Source of the DNA: Hyalangium gracile
GTDB taxonomy: Bacteria; Myxococcota; Myxococcia; Myxococcales; Myxococcaceae
Direction of reading: 5' to 3'
Assembly: GCF_020103725.1 (NCBI RefSeq)
Contig: NZ_JAHXBG010000012.1
Coordinates: 124,001 to 188,000, forward strand
DNA length: 64,000 nt
Of the stretch, positions 28,023-37,407 are shown piece after piece. The translations under genes and the position numbers were made by a program. The notes under the pieces are model-generated. The model was given only the letters and a program-made list of their open reading frames with translations, was not told the origin of the DNA and did not search any database. Numbering within the stretch: position 1 is the stretch's first letter; each line of letters begins with the position of its first letter.

Positions 28023-31000
28023 ATGTCGAAGAAGCGCGTTCACGAAATCGCGAAAGAGCTCAAGGGCCACGGCATTGAGCTCGACAACAAAGAGGTCGTC
28101 ACCGAGCTTGCGGCGCTTGGTTACGACGTCAAGAGCCACTCGTCTTCGCTTGATGACGATCAGGCGACGGCTGCGGTCCAGAAGATCCTGGACAAGCGCA
28201 AGCCGAAGCAGGCCGCCGCGCCGGTGACGGCCAAGGGCTTCGTGGTGCGCCGCAAGGTCGGCGCCCCCACGGGCTCGTCGTCCGATGGCTTGCAGGATGC
28301 CCAGCAGCCGTCCGAGGCGGCCCATCAGCAGCCGCCTCCGCAGCAGTCCGAGCCGGCCGCCGAGCCGCCGCGTGCCGCCCAGCTCGAGCAGCCCGCCGCC
28401 CCCGAGGCGACGGCGCAGCCGGCTCAGCCCGAGCCGCCCGCTGCTGTCGAGCCGCCGCGCGCCGCTCAGCCCGAGCAGCCCGCCGCCCCCGAGGCGACGG
28501 CGCAGCCGGCTCAGCCCGAGCCGCCCGCCGCTGTCGAGCCGCCGCGTGCCGCTCAGCCCGAGCAGCCCGCCGCCGCGGCGGCCCCGGTCGCCCCGCCCGC
28601 TCCCGCGGTCGAGACGCCTCCGGCCGTTGCCGCGAGGCCCGAGACTCCGGCAGTTCCCCAGGCCGCCCAGCCGACGGCCACGCCTCCGCAGCGCTTCCCC
28701 ACTCAGGAGAGGACCTCCTTGCCCTCCAATCCGCCTCGCACGCCGGTTCCGCCGACGGTCCGGTCTCCCGGCACGCAGGCCACTGTCATCTCCCGTCCGC
28801 CTCAGGGCGCGGGTATGTCGGGTCGTCCGGGAGGGCCGCAGGGTGGCCGTCCCATGGGCCCCGGTGGTCGTCCGGGCGGTCCTGGTGGTCATGGCGGTCG
28901 TCCGGGGGGGCCGGGTGGCCACGGCGGTCGTCCGGGGGGGCCGGGTGGTCCGGGAGCACGCCCCGGTGGCCCGAGCTCGGGTCCGGTGCGTCCGACCTCG
29001 CCCGCGCAGGCAGGCGCCCAGGCTTCCTCGGCGCAGCCGGGGCAGAACGTCACCATGGTCGGTGGCGTCCCTCACGCCCCGTCGCAGGGAGACACGCGCC
29101 AGCTTCGCCCCACGGCGACGCAGGCCGTCGTCATCTCCCGCCCGCTGATCCAGGTGCGTCGCGTCACGCCGACCACCACCCAGCAGAAGCAGTACCCGAT
29201 GGCGCCGGGCAAGAAGGCCATCGGCGAGGTGCGCGAGTTCAGGGTCGTCCCGGATCACGCCGGGCGCGGTCGCGAGCTGGTCGACGTCTCCAAGAACAAG
29301 GACAAGGCCCCGCGCAAGAGGGGCGGGCCCAATGACACGGCCGTCTCCAAGCAGGAGCTCTCGGACCTCGTCTGGGGCCGCGTCAACATCCCCATCCGTG
29401 GCAAGAAGAAGAAGCCCACGAAGAAGGGCGCCAAGACGCAGATCACCCAGATGGCCGAGGAGAAGAAGGTCATCAAGCTCCAGGAGGGCATCAGCGTGTC
29501 CGACCTGGGCCAGCGCATGGGTGTGCGCACCGCGGACATCATCAAGAAGCTGATGGGTCTGGGGAAGATGGCCACCGCCAACCAGCTCATCGACGCGGAC
29601 ACCGCGGAGATGATCGCCACCGACTACGGCTGGAAGGTGGATCGCGTCGGCTTCGAGGTCGAGGACTACCTGCCCGAGGTGGAGGCGAAGCCCGAGGACG
29701 AGCGTGCTCGCCCGCCCGTGGTCACCGTCATGGGCCACGTCGACCACGGCAAGACGAGCCTGCTGGACGCCATCCGCGCCGCCAACGTGGCCTCGGGTGA
29801 GGCCGGCGGCATCACCCAGCACATCGGCGCCTACAGCGTCACCACGGCGCGCGGGGACATCACGTTCCTCGACACGCCGGGCCACGAGGCCTTCACCTCC
29901 ATGCGCGCCCGCGGCGCCAACGTCACGGACGTGGTCATCCTGGTGGTGGCCGCCGACGACGGCGTGATGCCGCAGACGGTCGAGGCCATCAAGCACGCCA
30001 AGGCCGCCGAGGTGCCCATCGTCGTCGCCATCAACAAGATGGACGTGCCGGGCGCCAACCCGGACCGCGTGAAGAAGGACCTGGCCAACCACGAGCTGGT
30101 GCCCGAGGAGTGGGGCGGCGACACCATCATGGTGCCCGTGTCCGCCAAGCAGAAGACGGGCCTGGACCTGCTCCTGGAGAACGTCGTCCTCCAGGCGGAG
30201 GTCCTCGAGCTGACGTCCAATCCGAAGCGGCCGGCGGTGGGTGCCATCATCGAGGCCAAGCTGGATCGCGGCCGTGGCCCCGTGGCCACCGTGCTGGTGC
30301 AGGAGGGCACGCTCAAGCTGGGCGACGCCATCGTCACCGGGACGCACTACGGCCGCGTGCGCGCGATGAACAACAGCCGCGGCGAGCAGGTGAAGGAAGT
30401 GCTCCCTGGCTACTGCGCGGAGGTCATCGGCCTGTCCGGCGTGCCCACCGCGGGTGACGCCATCAACGTGGTCGCGGACGAGAAGGCCGCCAAGCAGATC
30501 GGCGATCACCGCGCCATGAAGGAGCGTCAGGTGGAGCTCAGCAAGGTCAGCCGCGAGACGCTGGATCAGCTCTTCGCCAAGACCAAGGCGGGCGGCGGCC
30601 CCAAGGAGCTGCGCGTCGTCATCAAGGCGGACGTGCAGGGCTCGGCCGAGGCCGTCAAGCAGGCCCTCACCAAGCTCACCGGCCCCAAGGTGCGGGTGGA
30701 GATCATCGACACCGGCGTGGGCGCCATCACCGAGTCGGACGTCATGCGTGCGGCCGCCTCCAAGGGGCTGGTGGTGGGCTTCAACGTGAAGCCGGAGTCC
30801 GGCGCGGAGGCCGCGGCCAAGGCCCAGCAGGTGACGCTGCAGACGTACAGCATCATCTACGAGCTCATCGATGGTGTCCGTACGGCCATGGAGGAGCTGC
30901 TGGAGCCCATCCGCACCGAGCGCAAGCTGGGGCGCGCCGAGGTCCGCAACACGTTCAACGTGCCGAAGCTGGGCACCATCGCCGGCGCCGCGGTGCTGGA

Positions 31001-31217
31001 CGGTGTCATCAAGCGTGGCGCGTTCGTGCGGCTCATGCGCGAGAACAAGCAGCTCTTCGCCGGGAAGATGGCGTCGCTCAGGCGCTTCAAGGACGACGTC
31101 AAGGAAGTGGCCCAGGGCTTCGAGTGCGGTATCGGCATCGAGAACTACAACGATCTCAAGCCCGGCGACATCATCGAGGCCTACGAGATCGAGGAGACTC
31201 GTCAGAGCCTGACCTAG
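28023..31217 (+). CDS. infB: Translation initiation factor IF-2
   Basis: IF-2 is the GTPase that positions fMet-tRNA on the 30S subunit and promotes subunit joining. ATG 28023 ([26 protein letters not shown]) matches the conserved IF2-N start; an in-frame TTG at 27996 would add nine residues. The 1,064-residue protein has the IF2-N motif, a 380-residue Pro/Ala/Glu and Gly/Arg-rich linker with an 87-bp repeat, a second IF2-N region ([33 protein letters not shown]), then the G domain. G motifs are [18 protein letters not shown] and NKMDVPG. Domains II, III and the fMet-tRNA-binding C2 domain follow to the end. The linker is unusually long, as in other myxobacteria. Confidence 0.97.
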   Translation: MSKKRVHEIAKELKGHGIELDNKEVVTELAALGYDVKSHSSSLDDDQATAAVQKILDKRKPKQAAAPVTAKGFVVRRKVGAPTGSSSDGLQDAQQPSEAAHQQPPPQQSEPAAEPPRAAQLEQPAAPEATAQPAQPEPPAAVEPPRAAQPEQPAAPEATAQPAQPEPPAAVEPPRAAQPEQPAAAAAPVAPPAPAVETPPAVAARPETPAVPQAAQPTATPPQRFPTQERTSLPSNPPRTPVPPTVRSPGTQATVISRPPQGAGMSGRPGGPQGGRPMGPGGRPGGPGGHGGRPGGPGGHGGRPGGPGGPGARPGGPSSGPVRPTSPAQAGAQASSAQPGQNVTMVGGVPHAPSQGDTRQLRPTATQAVVISRPLIQVRRVTPTTTQQKQYPMAPGKKAIGEVREFRVVPDHAGRGRELVDVSKNKDKAPRKRGGPNDTAVSKQELSDLVWGRVNIPIRGKKKKPTKKGAKTQITQMAEEKKVIKLQEGISVSDLGQRMGVRTADIIKKLMGLGKMATANQLIDADTAEMIATDYGWKVDRVGFEVEDYLPEVEAKPEDERARPPVVTVMGHVDHGKTSLLDAIRAANVASGEAGGITQHIGAYSVTTARGDITFLDTPGHEAFTSMRARGANVTDVVILVVAADDGVMPQTVEAIKHAKAAEVPIVVAINKMDVPGANPDRVKKDLANHELVPEEWGGDTIMVPVSAKQKTGLDLLLENVVLQAEVLELTSNPKRPAVGAIIEAKLDRGRGPVATVLVQEGTLKLGDAIVTGTHYGRVRAMNNSRGEQVKEVLPGYCAEVIGLSGVPTAGDAINVVADEKAAKQIGDHRAMKERQVELSKVSRETLDQLFAKTKAGGGPKELRVVIKADVQGSAEAVKQALTKLTGPKVRVEIIDTGVGAITESDVMRAAASKGLVVGFNVKPESGAEAAAKAQQVTLQTYSIIYELIDGVRTAMEELLEPIRTERKLGRAEVRNTFNVPKLGTIAGAAVLDGVIKRGAFVRLMRENKQLFAGKMASLRRFKDDVKEVAQGFECGIGIENYNDLKPGDIIEAYEIEETRQSLT
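28365..28571 (+). repeat. 87-bp tandem repeat in the IF-2 linker
   Basis: Two full 87-bp units (28365-28451 and 28452-28538) and a partial third encode a 29-residue [28 protein letters not shown] segment. The copies are nearly identical at the DNA level, so they probably arose by recent slippage or unequal exchange and may vary between strains. A Gly/Arg/Pro-rich repeat ([10 protein letters not shown]) follows at about 28860-28975. Confidence 0.85.
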
Positions 31218-31295
31218 CCCCAGGTCGCCTTCGGAGCAGTTCACCGTTGGCCCCGGCGGCCGGCCGATGCGCCGCCGCCGGGCAAGGGGTCTCCC

Positions 31296-31895
31296 ATGTT
31301 CGTCTGTGTCGCACGCCTCACCCTGCAGATTCACGAGAGCGGCTCGCTCAAGGCCAAGCGCCAGGTCCTCCGCCGGGTGACCGAGCGGGTGAAGGCTCGC
31401 TTCAACGTCGCCGTCGCCGAGGTGGATGATCAGGACCTCTGGCAGAAGGCCACCATCGCCCTGGCCGTCGTGGGCAACGAGCGCGCCCACGTGGATGAGC
31501 AGATGGAGAAGATCATCCACTTCGTGGAGGAGATGTACGTGGCTCCGCTGATGACCCGGGAGAAGGAGATCCTGGCCTTCGGCGACAAGCTCTTCGCCCA
31601 TGACGTGGCGCCCGCCGGCGCCGCCAGCTCCAAGGCCAGGGCCAGCTCCGACGGTGACGCCGAGGAGGCGGAGGAGGAAGAGCAGGGCTTGAGCCCCGAC
31701 GAGCTGATTGCCAGCTTGAACCGCGCGGAGCGCTCTCTGGCGGAGGCCGAGGGGATGGCGGACTGGGACCGGCGGCACGAGGGGAAGGAGAGCGTTGGGA
31801 GGCCCGCGCCCTCGGGTGGGGGACCGTTGACGCTGGATGAAGCCCGGGCGCGCGCGCGCAACCTGCGCAACCCCCGGGACTGGGAGAAGAAATGA
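31296..31895 (+). CDS. YlxP/DUF503-family protein with acidic C-terminal extension
   Basis: The 199-residue protein starts at ATG 31296. Residues 1-95 are the complete DUF503/YlxP fold: [77 protein letters not shown]. The Bacillus-type YlxP is only about 95 residues long; here about 100 acidic and Arg-rich residues are added ([33 protein letters not shown]...[11 protein letters not shown]). DUF503 proteins sit between infB and rbfA in many genomes, and a role in ribosome biogenesis is inferred from that context only. The stop overlaps rbfA by 4 bp (ATGA), implying translational coupling. Confidence 0.9.
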   Translation: MFVCVARLTLQIHESGSLKAKRQVLRRVTERVKARFNVAVAEVDDQDLWQKATIALAVVGNERAHVDEQMEKIIHFVEEMYVAPLMTREKEILAFGDKLFAHDVAPAGAASSKARASSDGDAEEAEEEEQGLSPDELIASLNRAERSLAEAEGMADWDRRHEGKESVGRPAPSGGGPLTLDEARARARNLRNPRDWEKK

Positions 31896-32251
31896 GCACG
31901 CATTCTCGACCGGAGCGCGTCGGCCAGGAGATCCAGGCCGCCATCGGGCAGATCCTCGCCCGCGGCGAGCTGAGGGATCCGCGCATCGGCTACATCACCA
32001 TCACCGGCGTCAAGGTCTCCCCGGACCTGCGCGTGGCCCGCGTCTTCTATTCCATGATCGGCTCCGAGAAGGAGCGCGAGGAGACGCAGAAGGGCCTGGA
32101 CGCCGCCAAGGGCTTCGTGCGCCGCGAGGTGACGGCCGCCGTCAACCTGCGCGTCTCCCCGGAGATCTTCTTCACCTTCGACGAGTCGGTGGGGGAGGGG
32201 GACAAGATCGACCGCCTCCTTCGCGAGGTTCGCGAGAAGGAAGGCTGGTAA
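31892..32251 (+). CDS. rbfA: 30S ribosome-binding factor RbfA
   Basis: RbfA binds the 5'-terminal helix region of 16S rRNA during late 30S maturation and is needed for growth in the cold. The 119-residue protein has the single type-II KH-like fold: [52 protein letters not shown], then [40 protein letters not shown]. The KH loop AxG region is intact. The ATG overlaps the previous stop. Confidence 0.96.
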   Translation: MSTHSRPERVGQEIQAAIGQILARGELRDPRIGYITITGVKVSPDLRVARVFYSMIGSEKEREETQKGLDAAKGFVRREVTAAVNLRVSPEIFFTFDESVGEGDKIDRLLREVREKEGW

Positions 32252-32269
32252 CCGCCTCGCGCGGCATCC

Positions 32270-33154
32270 ATGATGTCAGTAGCCATGGACGGCGTCCTCG
32301 TCATCGACAAACCCTCGGGGCCCACTTCCTTTGACGTGGTGCGGCAGGTGCGCGCGCTGCTGAAGGTGAAGAAGGCAGGGCACACCGGCACCCTCGACCC
32401 GATGGCGACGGGAGTGCTGCCGATCTGCCTCGGGGAGGCCACCAAGGTGGCGGGCCTCATCACCGAGAGCGACAAGGCCTACGAGGCCACCGTCCGCCTG
32501 GGCGTGGAGACGGACACCCAGGATGCCCAGGGCAAGGTGACGGCCGAGGCGCCGGTGCCGCCCCTGAACGCCGCCCTGCTGGAGACGGCGCTGGCCCCCT
32601 TCCGGGGCACCTTCGAGCAGGTGCCGCCCATGTACTCGGCGGTGAGGGTGGCCGGAAAGCGCCTCTACGAGCTGGCCCGGGCCGGCGAGGAGGTCGAGCG
32701 GGCGAGCCGCCAGGTCACCGTCTACGAGCTGACGCTGCGCGACTTCTCCTCAAACCAGCTCAAGCTCACGGTGCGCTGCTCCAAGGGCTTCTTCGTCCGC
32801 ACGCTCGCCTATGACATCGGCCGGGCGCTGGGCTGTGGGGCCCACCTGGAAGCGCTGCGTCGTACGGTGAGCGGGCCCTTCACCCTGGCCCAGTCGCTGC
32901 CGCTGGCGGAGCTGCCGGCGCTGGCGCAGGACCGGGCGGCGGTGGCGCGCAAGCTGCTGTCCCTCTCGGAGGCGCTGGCCCACCTGCCCTCCCTGCGCGT
33001 GAGCGCGGCGGACGCGGCCCGGGTGACGCACGGCGTGCCGCTGGAGGCCCCGCCCATGCAGGGCCGCATCCGCGTGCTCGGACCGGACGGCGCGCTGCTG
33101 GCCGTCGCTGAAGTGGTGAAGGGCCGGCTGAGCTACCTGCGCGTGCTCGCCTGA
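32270..33154 (+). CDS. truB: tRNA pseudouridine(55) synthase TruB
   Basis: TruB converts U55 of the T-loop to pseudouridine in nearly all tRNAs. The 294-residue protein begins MMSVAMDGVLVIDKPSGPTSFDVVRQVR; ATG 32270, 32273 and 32285 are all possible starts. The catalytic Asp is in KAGHTGTLDPMATGVLP (HTGTLDP is the family motif). Further motifs are KAYEATVRLGVETDTQDAQG, PPMYSAVRVAGKRLYELAR, and the C-terminal PUA-like domain with TVRCSKGFFVRTLAYDIG. Spacing to rbfA is 18 bp. Confidence 0.96.
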   Translation: MMSVAMDGVLVIDKPSGPTSFDVVRQVRALLKVKKAGHTGTLDPMATGVLPICLGEATKVAGLITESDKAYEATVRLGVETDTQDAQGKVTAEAPVPPLNAALLETALAPFRGTFEQVPPMYSAVRVAGKRLYELARAGEEVERASRQVTVYELTLRDFSSNQLKLTVRCSKGFFVRTLAYDIGRALGCGAHLEALRRTVSGPFTLAQSLPLAELPALAQDRAAVARKLLSLSEALAHLPSLRVSAADAARVTHGVPLEAPPMQGRIRVLGPDGALLAVAEVVKGRLSYLRVLA

Positions 33155-33165
33155 TTGGGGAGTTC

Positions 33166-33486
33166 TTGGCCCGCGCGCTCGACATCATGGTGGTGGTGGC
33201 CCCGCCGCTCCGCAACGCCTTCGAGGGGCGCTCCGTGGTGAGCCTGGGCCTGCCCGCCACCGCGGACCTCGGGGACGTGGTGGAGACGCTGCTGCGGCTC
33301 TACCCGAGGACCCGGAGCCTGCTGGCGGGGGACCGGGGCACTCCCGGCGGCCGCTACATGCACCTGGTCATCGGTGAGACGTCGAGCCGCCAGGAGCGGG
33401 GCTCAGGGCTCGCTGCCGGACACAAGGTCTTCGTTTTCGCCCTGTCCCGTCCTCCAGCGAGCAACCAGCCAGGCCTTGAAGGTTGA
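33166..33486 (+). CDS. MoaD/ThiS-like ubiquitin-fold protein lacking the C-terminal Gly-Gly
   Basis: The 106-residue product starts at TTG 33166 behind GGGGAG. The pattern resembles a beta-grasp MoaD/ThiS domain. It has an N-terminal strand (DIMVVVAPPLRNAFEGRSVVSLGLP), then the helix that packs on the sheet (TADLGDVVETLLRLYPRTRSLLAG), and late strands (YMHLVIGET, GHKVFVFALSRP). MoaD and ThiS need a Gly-Gly end to form a thiocarboxylate; this ends NQPGLEG, so sulfur transfer is unlikely unless the tail is processed. It sits 11 bp after truB and 124 bp before rpsO, inside the translation operon. The fold call is my inference from pattern; function is unknown. Confidence 0.6.
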   Translation: MARALDIMVVVAPPLRNAFEGRSVVSLGLPATADLGDVVETLLRLYPRTRSLLAGDRGTPGGRYMHLVIGETSSRQERGSGLAAGHKVFVFALSRPPASNQPGLEG

Positions 33487-33610
33487 CCGCTGATGTAGGC
33501 GAAGCTTATAAGCCCCCGGATCGTTAGTAGAGAAAGGCCCGGTCTGTACCCCTCCGCGGACCGCGGCGCCTCGTAGTTCCACCGGAGCGGGGTTTTCGAG
33601 AGAGAGAAAC

Positions 33611-33880
33611 ATGTCGTTGCATCAGGAGCGTAAGTCAGAGCTGGTCACGAAGTTCCGGACCCACGAGACGGACACCGGGTCTCCCGAGGTGCAGGTGGCG
33701 CTGCTGTCCGAGCGCATCAACATGCTCACCGAGCACTTCAAGACCCACAAGAAGGACCACCACTCTCGGCGCGGTCTGCTGAAGCTGGTCGGTCAGCGCC
33801 GTCGGCTCCTGGACTACCTCAAGACCAAGGATACCGCGCGGTACCGCAAGCTCATCGAGGGCCTCGGCATCCGCAAGTAG
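33611..33880 (+). CDS. rpsO: 30S ribosomal protein S15
   Basis: S15 is a primary 16S rRNA-binding protein of the platform, recognising the three-way junction of helices 20-22. The 89-residue protein is full length: [88 protein letters not shown]. The TGSPEVQ and [25 protein letters not shown] signatures are present. The start ATG lies in an AGAGAGAAAC context. A terminator hairpin follows, so rpsO and pnp may also form separate transcripts. Confidence 0.98.
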   Translation: MSLHQERKSELVTKFRTHETDTGSPEVQVALLSERINMLTEHFKTHKKDHHSRRGLLKLVGQRRRLLDYLKTKDTARYRKLIEGLGIRK

Positions 33881-33893
33881 GCTCGCAGCACCT

Positions 33894-33928
33894 GGGGCGC
33901 TGGCATCCACCAGCGCCCCTTGCGTTTG
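33894..33928 (+). terminator. Terminator hairpin after rpsO
   Basis: GGGGCGCTGG-CATCCA-CCAGCGCCCC is a perfect 10-bp stem (33894-33919) followed by TTGCGTTTG. It starts 14 bp after the rpsO stop. The T-tract is broken, so some read-through into pnp is expected. Confidence 0.75.
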
Positions 33929-34035
33929 TGGTGTGTCGTCGTTTGGACGTTGGAAGTGAAGTGAAGTGAAGTGAGGAGGGGCGAGGAAGGAGCAAGGGCG
34001 TGGGGTGCTGGCGGAGGTTTTGGTTTCCGTTCGGA

Positions 34036-34090
34036 GAGGCCGACAGGCGTCGGCCTCCGCGATCAGGGATCAAAATTCCGCGGGATCCCT
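34036..34090 (+). promoter_or_regulatory. Two stable hairpins in the pnp leader
   Basis: GAGGCCGAC-AGGC-GTCGGCCTC (34036-34057) is a perfect 9-bp stem. AGGGATC (34065-34071) pairs with GATCCCT (34084-34090). They lie about 180-230 bp before the pnp start. In E. coli the pnp leader hairpin is cut by RNase III and then degraded through PNPase, giving autoregulation; the same role here is an inference by position. Confidence 0.5.
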
Positions 34091-34266
34091 CTCCGGCGCT
34101 CCCAGGCGCCCCAATGTGCAGTCAGACCGCGGTTGCCTGATTCCGCCTGTCTCAAGGCCTGGCGACCGCTCAACACCCGGGGCCCCCTCCGGGGCGCGAA
34201 CCGTTTCTCGCACACGGCGAGGCGGGACGTGCACGGCAGGGGCCTTTCAGGAAGCAAAGGCAAGAC

Positions 34267-36435
34267 ATGCTGAAGAAGACCGTCAAGATTGGTGACAGTG
34301 AGCTGAGCATCGAGGTCGGCCGCATGGCCAAGCAGGCCGATGGCGCCGTCGTGGTGCGCTACGGCGACACGATGCTGCTCGTCACCGCGGTGAGCGCCAA
34401 GGAGAAGAAGGACGTCGACTTCCTCCCGCTCACGGTGGAGTACCAGGAGAAGCTGTACTCGGCCGGCCGCATCCCCGGCAGCTACTTCAAGCGCGAGGGC
34501 CGGCTCACGGAGAAGGAGACGCTGGCCAGCCGCCTCGTGGACCGCTCCTGCCGCCCGCTGTTCCCCGAGGGCTACGCGTACGAGACGCAGGTCATCGCCA
34601 GCGTCATCTCCGCGGACCCGGAGAACGAGGGTGACATCCACGGGATTACGGGCGCCTCCGCGGCGCTGTGGGTGTCCGACATCCCGTTCAACGGCCCCAT
34701 CGCCGGCATCCGCGTGGGCCGCGTGGACGGCAAGTTCGTGGCCAACCCCACGCACAAGCAGCGCGAGCAGAGCGACATCGACCTGGTCATGGCGGTGAGC
34801 CGCGAGGCCATCGTCATGGTCGAGGGTGGCGCCGAGGAGGTGTCCGAGGCGGACATGGTGGCCGCGCTCGAGTTCGGCAAGCAGGCCGTGCAGCCCGCCC
34901 TGGACATCCAGGACGAGCTGCGCCGCGAGCTGAACAAGCAGGTGCGCGCCTACGAGAAGCTGCCCTCCGTGGACGAGGGGCTCAAGGCCAAGGTGCGTGA
35001 GCTGGCCTGGGACGGCATCGTCAAGGGCTACACCATCAAGGAGAAGGCGGCTCGCTACGACGCGCTCGGCAAGGCCAAGAAGGAGGCCGTGGCGAAGCTC
35101 AAGGAGCAGCTGGGCGAGGGCTTCACCCCCACCGTGGAGAAGCACGCCAAGGCGGTGGTGGAGGACCTGAAGTACGAGCACATGCGGCAGATCACCGTGG
35201 ACGGAGGCCGTATCGGCGGCCGCGGCCACGACGAGGTCCGCAAGATCACCTGCGAGGTGGGCGTGCTCCCGCGCACCCACGGCAGCGCGCTGTTCACCCG
35301 CGGCGAGACGCAGGCCCTGGTCGTCACCACGCTGGGCACCAGCGAGGACGAGCAGCGGCTGGAGCTGCTGGGCGGCATGGCCTTCAAGCGCTTCATGCTG
35401 CACTACAACTTCCCGCCGTTCAGCGTGAACGAGACCAAGCCGCTGCGCGGCCCGGGTCGTCGCGAGGTGGGTCACGGCGCGCTGGCCGAGCGGGCGCTGC
35501 GCAACATGGCGCCCAAGAGCGACAGCTTCCCGTACACCATCCGCATCGTGTCGGACATCCTGGAGTCCAACGGCTCCTCTTCCATGGCCTCGGTGTGCGG
35601 CGGCACGCTGGCGCTGATGGACGCGGGCGTCCCCATCAAGGCGCCGGTGGCCGGCATCGCCATGGGCCTGGTGAAGGAGGGCGAGAAGATCGCCATCCTC
35701 TCGGACATCCTCGGTGACGAGGACCACCTGGGCGACATGGACTTCAAGGTGTGCGGCACCACCAAGGGCATCACCTCCATCCAGATGGACATCAAGATCA
35801 CCGGCCTCACCACGGAGATCATGAGCCGCGCGCTGGAGCAGGCGCGTCAGGGCCGCATCCACATCCTGGGCGAGATGCTCAAGGCCATGCCCGAGGCGCG
35901 CAAGGAGATCAGCCAGTACGCCCCGCGCATCACCACCATCCAGATCCGTCCCGAGTACATCAAGAACGTCATCGGGCCGGGCGGCAAGGTCATCAAGGAC
36001 ATCATCGCCCGCACGGGCGCCTCGATTAACATCGAGGACTCGGGCCGGGTGGACATCGCCAGCGCCAACGGCGACTCGGTGAAGGCCGCCATCGCGATGA
36101 TCCAGGCGCTCACCCGCGAGGCGGAGATCGGGAAGATCTACACCGGCACGGTGCGGAAGATCGCCGAGTTCGGCGCCTTCGTGGAGCTGTTCCCGGGCAC
36201 CGACGGCCTCATCCACATCTCCGAGCTGTCCGACAAGCGCGTGAAGAGCGTGTCGGACGTGCTGAAGGAGGGCGACGAGGTGCTGGTGAAGGTCGTCAGC
36301 ATCGACAAGACGGGCAAGATCCGCCTGTCTCGCAAGGAGGCCATGGCCGAGCGCGCCGCCGCTCAGCAGCAGGCCGCCACGCCTCCGGCCGGCGACGGGG
36401 CTCCCGCTCCCACCCAGCCGAACGCCAAGGCCTGA
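34267..36435 (+). CDS. pnp: Polyribonucleotide nucleotidyltransferase (PNPase)
   Basis: PNPase degrades RNA 3' to 5' by phosphorolysis and can also add tails; it works as a ring-shaped trimer, in many bacteria bound to RNase E. The 722-residue protein has two RNase PH-type domains (about 10-225 and 310-545), with [37 protein letters not shown] in the first. The second has the phosphate/catalytic segment [24 protein letters not shown] and [16 protein letters not shown] with catalytic Asp residues. A KH domain follows ([23 protein letters not shown]), then an S1 domain ([33 protein letters not shown]). The tail is Gln/Ala/Pro-rich. Confidence 0.98.
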   Translation: MLKKTVKIGDSELSIEVGRMAKQADGAVVVRYGDTMLLVTAVSAKEKKDVDFLPLTVEYQEKLYSAGRIPGSYFKREGRLTEKETLASRLVDRSCRPLFPEGYAYETQVIASVISADPENEGDIHGITGASAALWVSDIPFNGPIAGIRVGRVDGKFVANPTHKQREQSDIDLVMAVSREAIVMVEGGAEEVSEADMVAALEFGKQAVQPALDIQDELRRELNKQVRAYEKLPSVDEGLKAKVRELAWDGIVKGYTIKEKAARYDALGKAKKEAVAKLKEQLGEGFTPTVEKHAKAVVEDLKYEHMRQITVDGGRIGGRGHDEVRKITCEVGVLPRTHGSALFTRGETQALVVTTLGTSEDEQRLELLGGMAFKRFMLHYNFPPFSVNETKPLRGPGRREVGHGALAERALRNMAPKSDSFPYTIRIVSDILESNGSSSMASVCGGTLALMDAGVPIKAPVAGIAMGLVKEGEKIAILSDILGDEDHLGDMDFKVCGTTKGITSIQMDIKITGLTTEIMSRALEQARQGRIHILGEMLKAMPEARKEISQYAPRITTIQIRPEYIKNVIGPGGKVIKDIIARTGASINIEDSGRVDIASANGDSVKAAIAMIQALTREAEIGKIYTGTVRKIAEFGAFVELFPGTDGLIHISELSDKRVKSVSDVLKEGDEVLVKVVSIDKTGKIRLSRKEAMAERAAAQQQAATPPAGDGAPAPTQPNAKA

Positions 36436-36465
36436 ACCACGGCCTGAGCCTCAGGGGCTGAACGG

Positions 36466-36507
36466 CGCCCTCTTCCACCTCCGGGTGGGGGAGGGCGTTC
36501 GTGTTTT
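36466..36507 (+). terminator. Strong terminator after pnp
   Basis: CGCCCTCTTCCACC (36466-36479) pairs with GGTGGGGGAGGGCG (36484-36497), a 14-bp stem with two G-U pairs and a TCCG tetraloop, followed by TTCGTGTTTT. It lies 31 bp after the pnp stop and closes the operon. Confidence 0.9.
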
Positions 36508-36597
36508 CAGGGGGTGGCTTGGCACCCGGTGCCAGGACGGGGAAGATCTTCCGGCCGGCCCGCGCGTTGAAGGCGCGAGCATGTTCCCGGAGCCTCC

Positions 36598-37398
36598 GTG
36601 TCCCTGCCCTCGCTGACGCCTCCCGCCAAGCCGTCCGGCCTCATCTCGGGGGTGTCGCGCTTCATCGGCGGCTTCCGCTGGGCCTTCATGCCGCTGGGGC
36701 TGCTGGCCCTCATCGCCGTGGGCGTCCACGCGGCGGCGGACACGCTCGATGACCGGCTCCTGTCGCTGGTGGACCTGGTGGACTCCGCGTTCGACAGGCT
36801 GGTGGGGGCCTCCACCGTCACCGAGGGGCTGGTGGACCTCATCTCCCTGGAGCGGCGTACCCTCATCGCCCGGGCGCTGGCCCTGGCCTGGGAGCTCTCC
36901 GTGGACCTGGTGCTGGCCCTGCCGGCGCTCGGCTACCGCGAGTCCCGCGCCAGCCTGGAGCAGGAGCCCTGGCGCAAGTACCTCCAGCAGGACACGCGCC
37001 CCACCTGGCGGCAGCTCTTCCTGCGCTCGCTGCGCAAGCCCACCACGCTTCGCTGGACGCGCCCGCTGGCCACCGGCGCGGTGGTGCTCGCCGGCGCGTG
37101 CGCGGTGGCCCGGCTCGTCCAGGGCTCGGTGTACCTCTCCTGGCGCGAGCTGCTGGGCGAGCAGGCCGCGGACATGGCGGCGCGAGGGCTCGCCCTGGGC
37201 GCGCTGGCGGGCATCCTCGTGACGCTGGGGTGGCGCGCGGTGCTGCGCAACCTCCAGCACGCGGACACCGCCTCCCAGGAGAACGTCCACAACCGCCTGC
37301 AGGCCCTCTCGTATGGGCTCGTGGGCTCGGCGCTGGCGGTGCCCCTGGCGCTGGCCGCGGCGCTGGATGCCTCTCCCGTCCTCTCCTTCCTGCGCTGA
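36598..37398 (+). CDS. Integral membrane protein of unknown function
   Basis: The 266-residue protein starts at GTG 36598. Four hydrophobic segments are visible: about residues 30-48 (AFMPLGLLALIAVGVHAA), 158-178 (LATGAVVLAGACAVARLVQG), 196-216 (LALGALAGILVTLGW) and 236-255 (LVGSALAVPLALAAAL). A roughly 100-residue hydrophilic loop lies between the first and second. No catalytic motif or family was recognised. It ends 9 bp before the M23 peptidase gene, so the two are likely co-translated partners in the envelope. Confidence 0.85.
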   Translation: MSLPSLTPPAKPSGLISGVSRFIGGFRWAFMPLGLLALIAVGVHAAADTLDDRLLSLVDLVDSAFDRLVGASTVTEGLVDLISLERRTLIARALALAWELSVDLVLALPALGYRESRASLEQEPWRKYLQQDTRPTWRQLFLRSLRKPTTLRWTRPLATGAVVLAGACAVARLVQGSVYLSWRELLGEQAADMAARGLALGALAGILVTLGWRAVLRNLQHADTASQENVHNRLQALSYGLVGSALAVPLALAAALDASPVLSFLR

Positions 37399-37407
37399 GG
37401 TGGCCCT

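Larger units (their letters stand above)
33881..34266. other. 386-bp rpsO-pnp intergenic region
   Basis: This is the only gene-free stretch above 300 bp. It contains the rpsO terminator (33894-33928), four copies of the pentanucleotide AAGTG (33954-33973), two pnp-leader hairpins (34036-34057 and 34065-34090), and a GC-rich palindromic patch GCCCCCTCCGGGGC near 34180. A reading frame across 33971-34273 has no family similarity or ribosome-binding site and is not called a gene. A promoter for pnp probably lies here, but no consensus is clear. Confidence 0.8.

Noticed and set aside
33971-34273. A 100-codon frame in the rpsO-pnp gap
   Set aside because: No ribosome-binding site or similarity, and it covers the pnp-leader hairpins.
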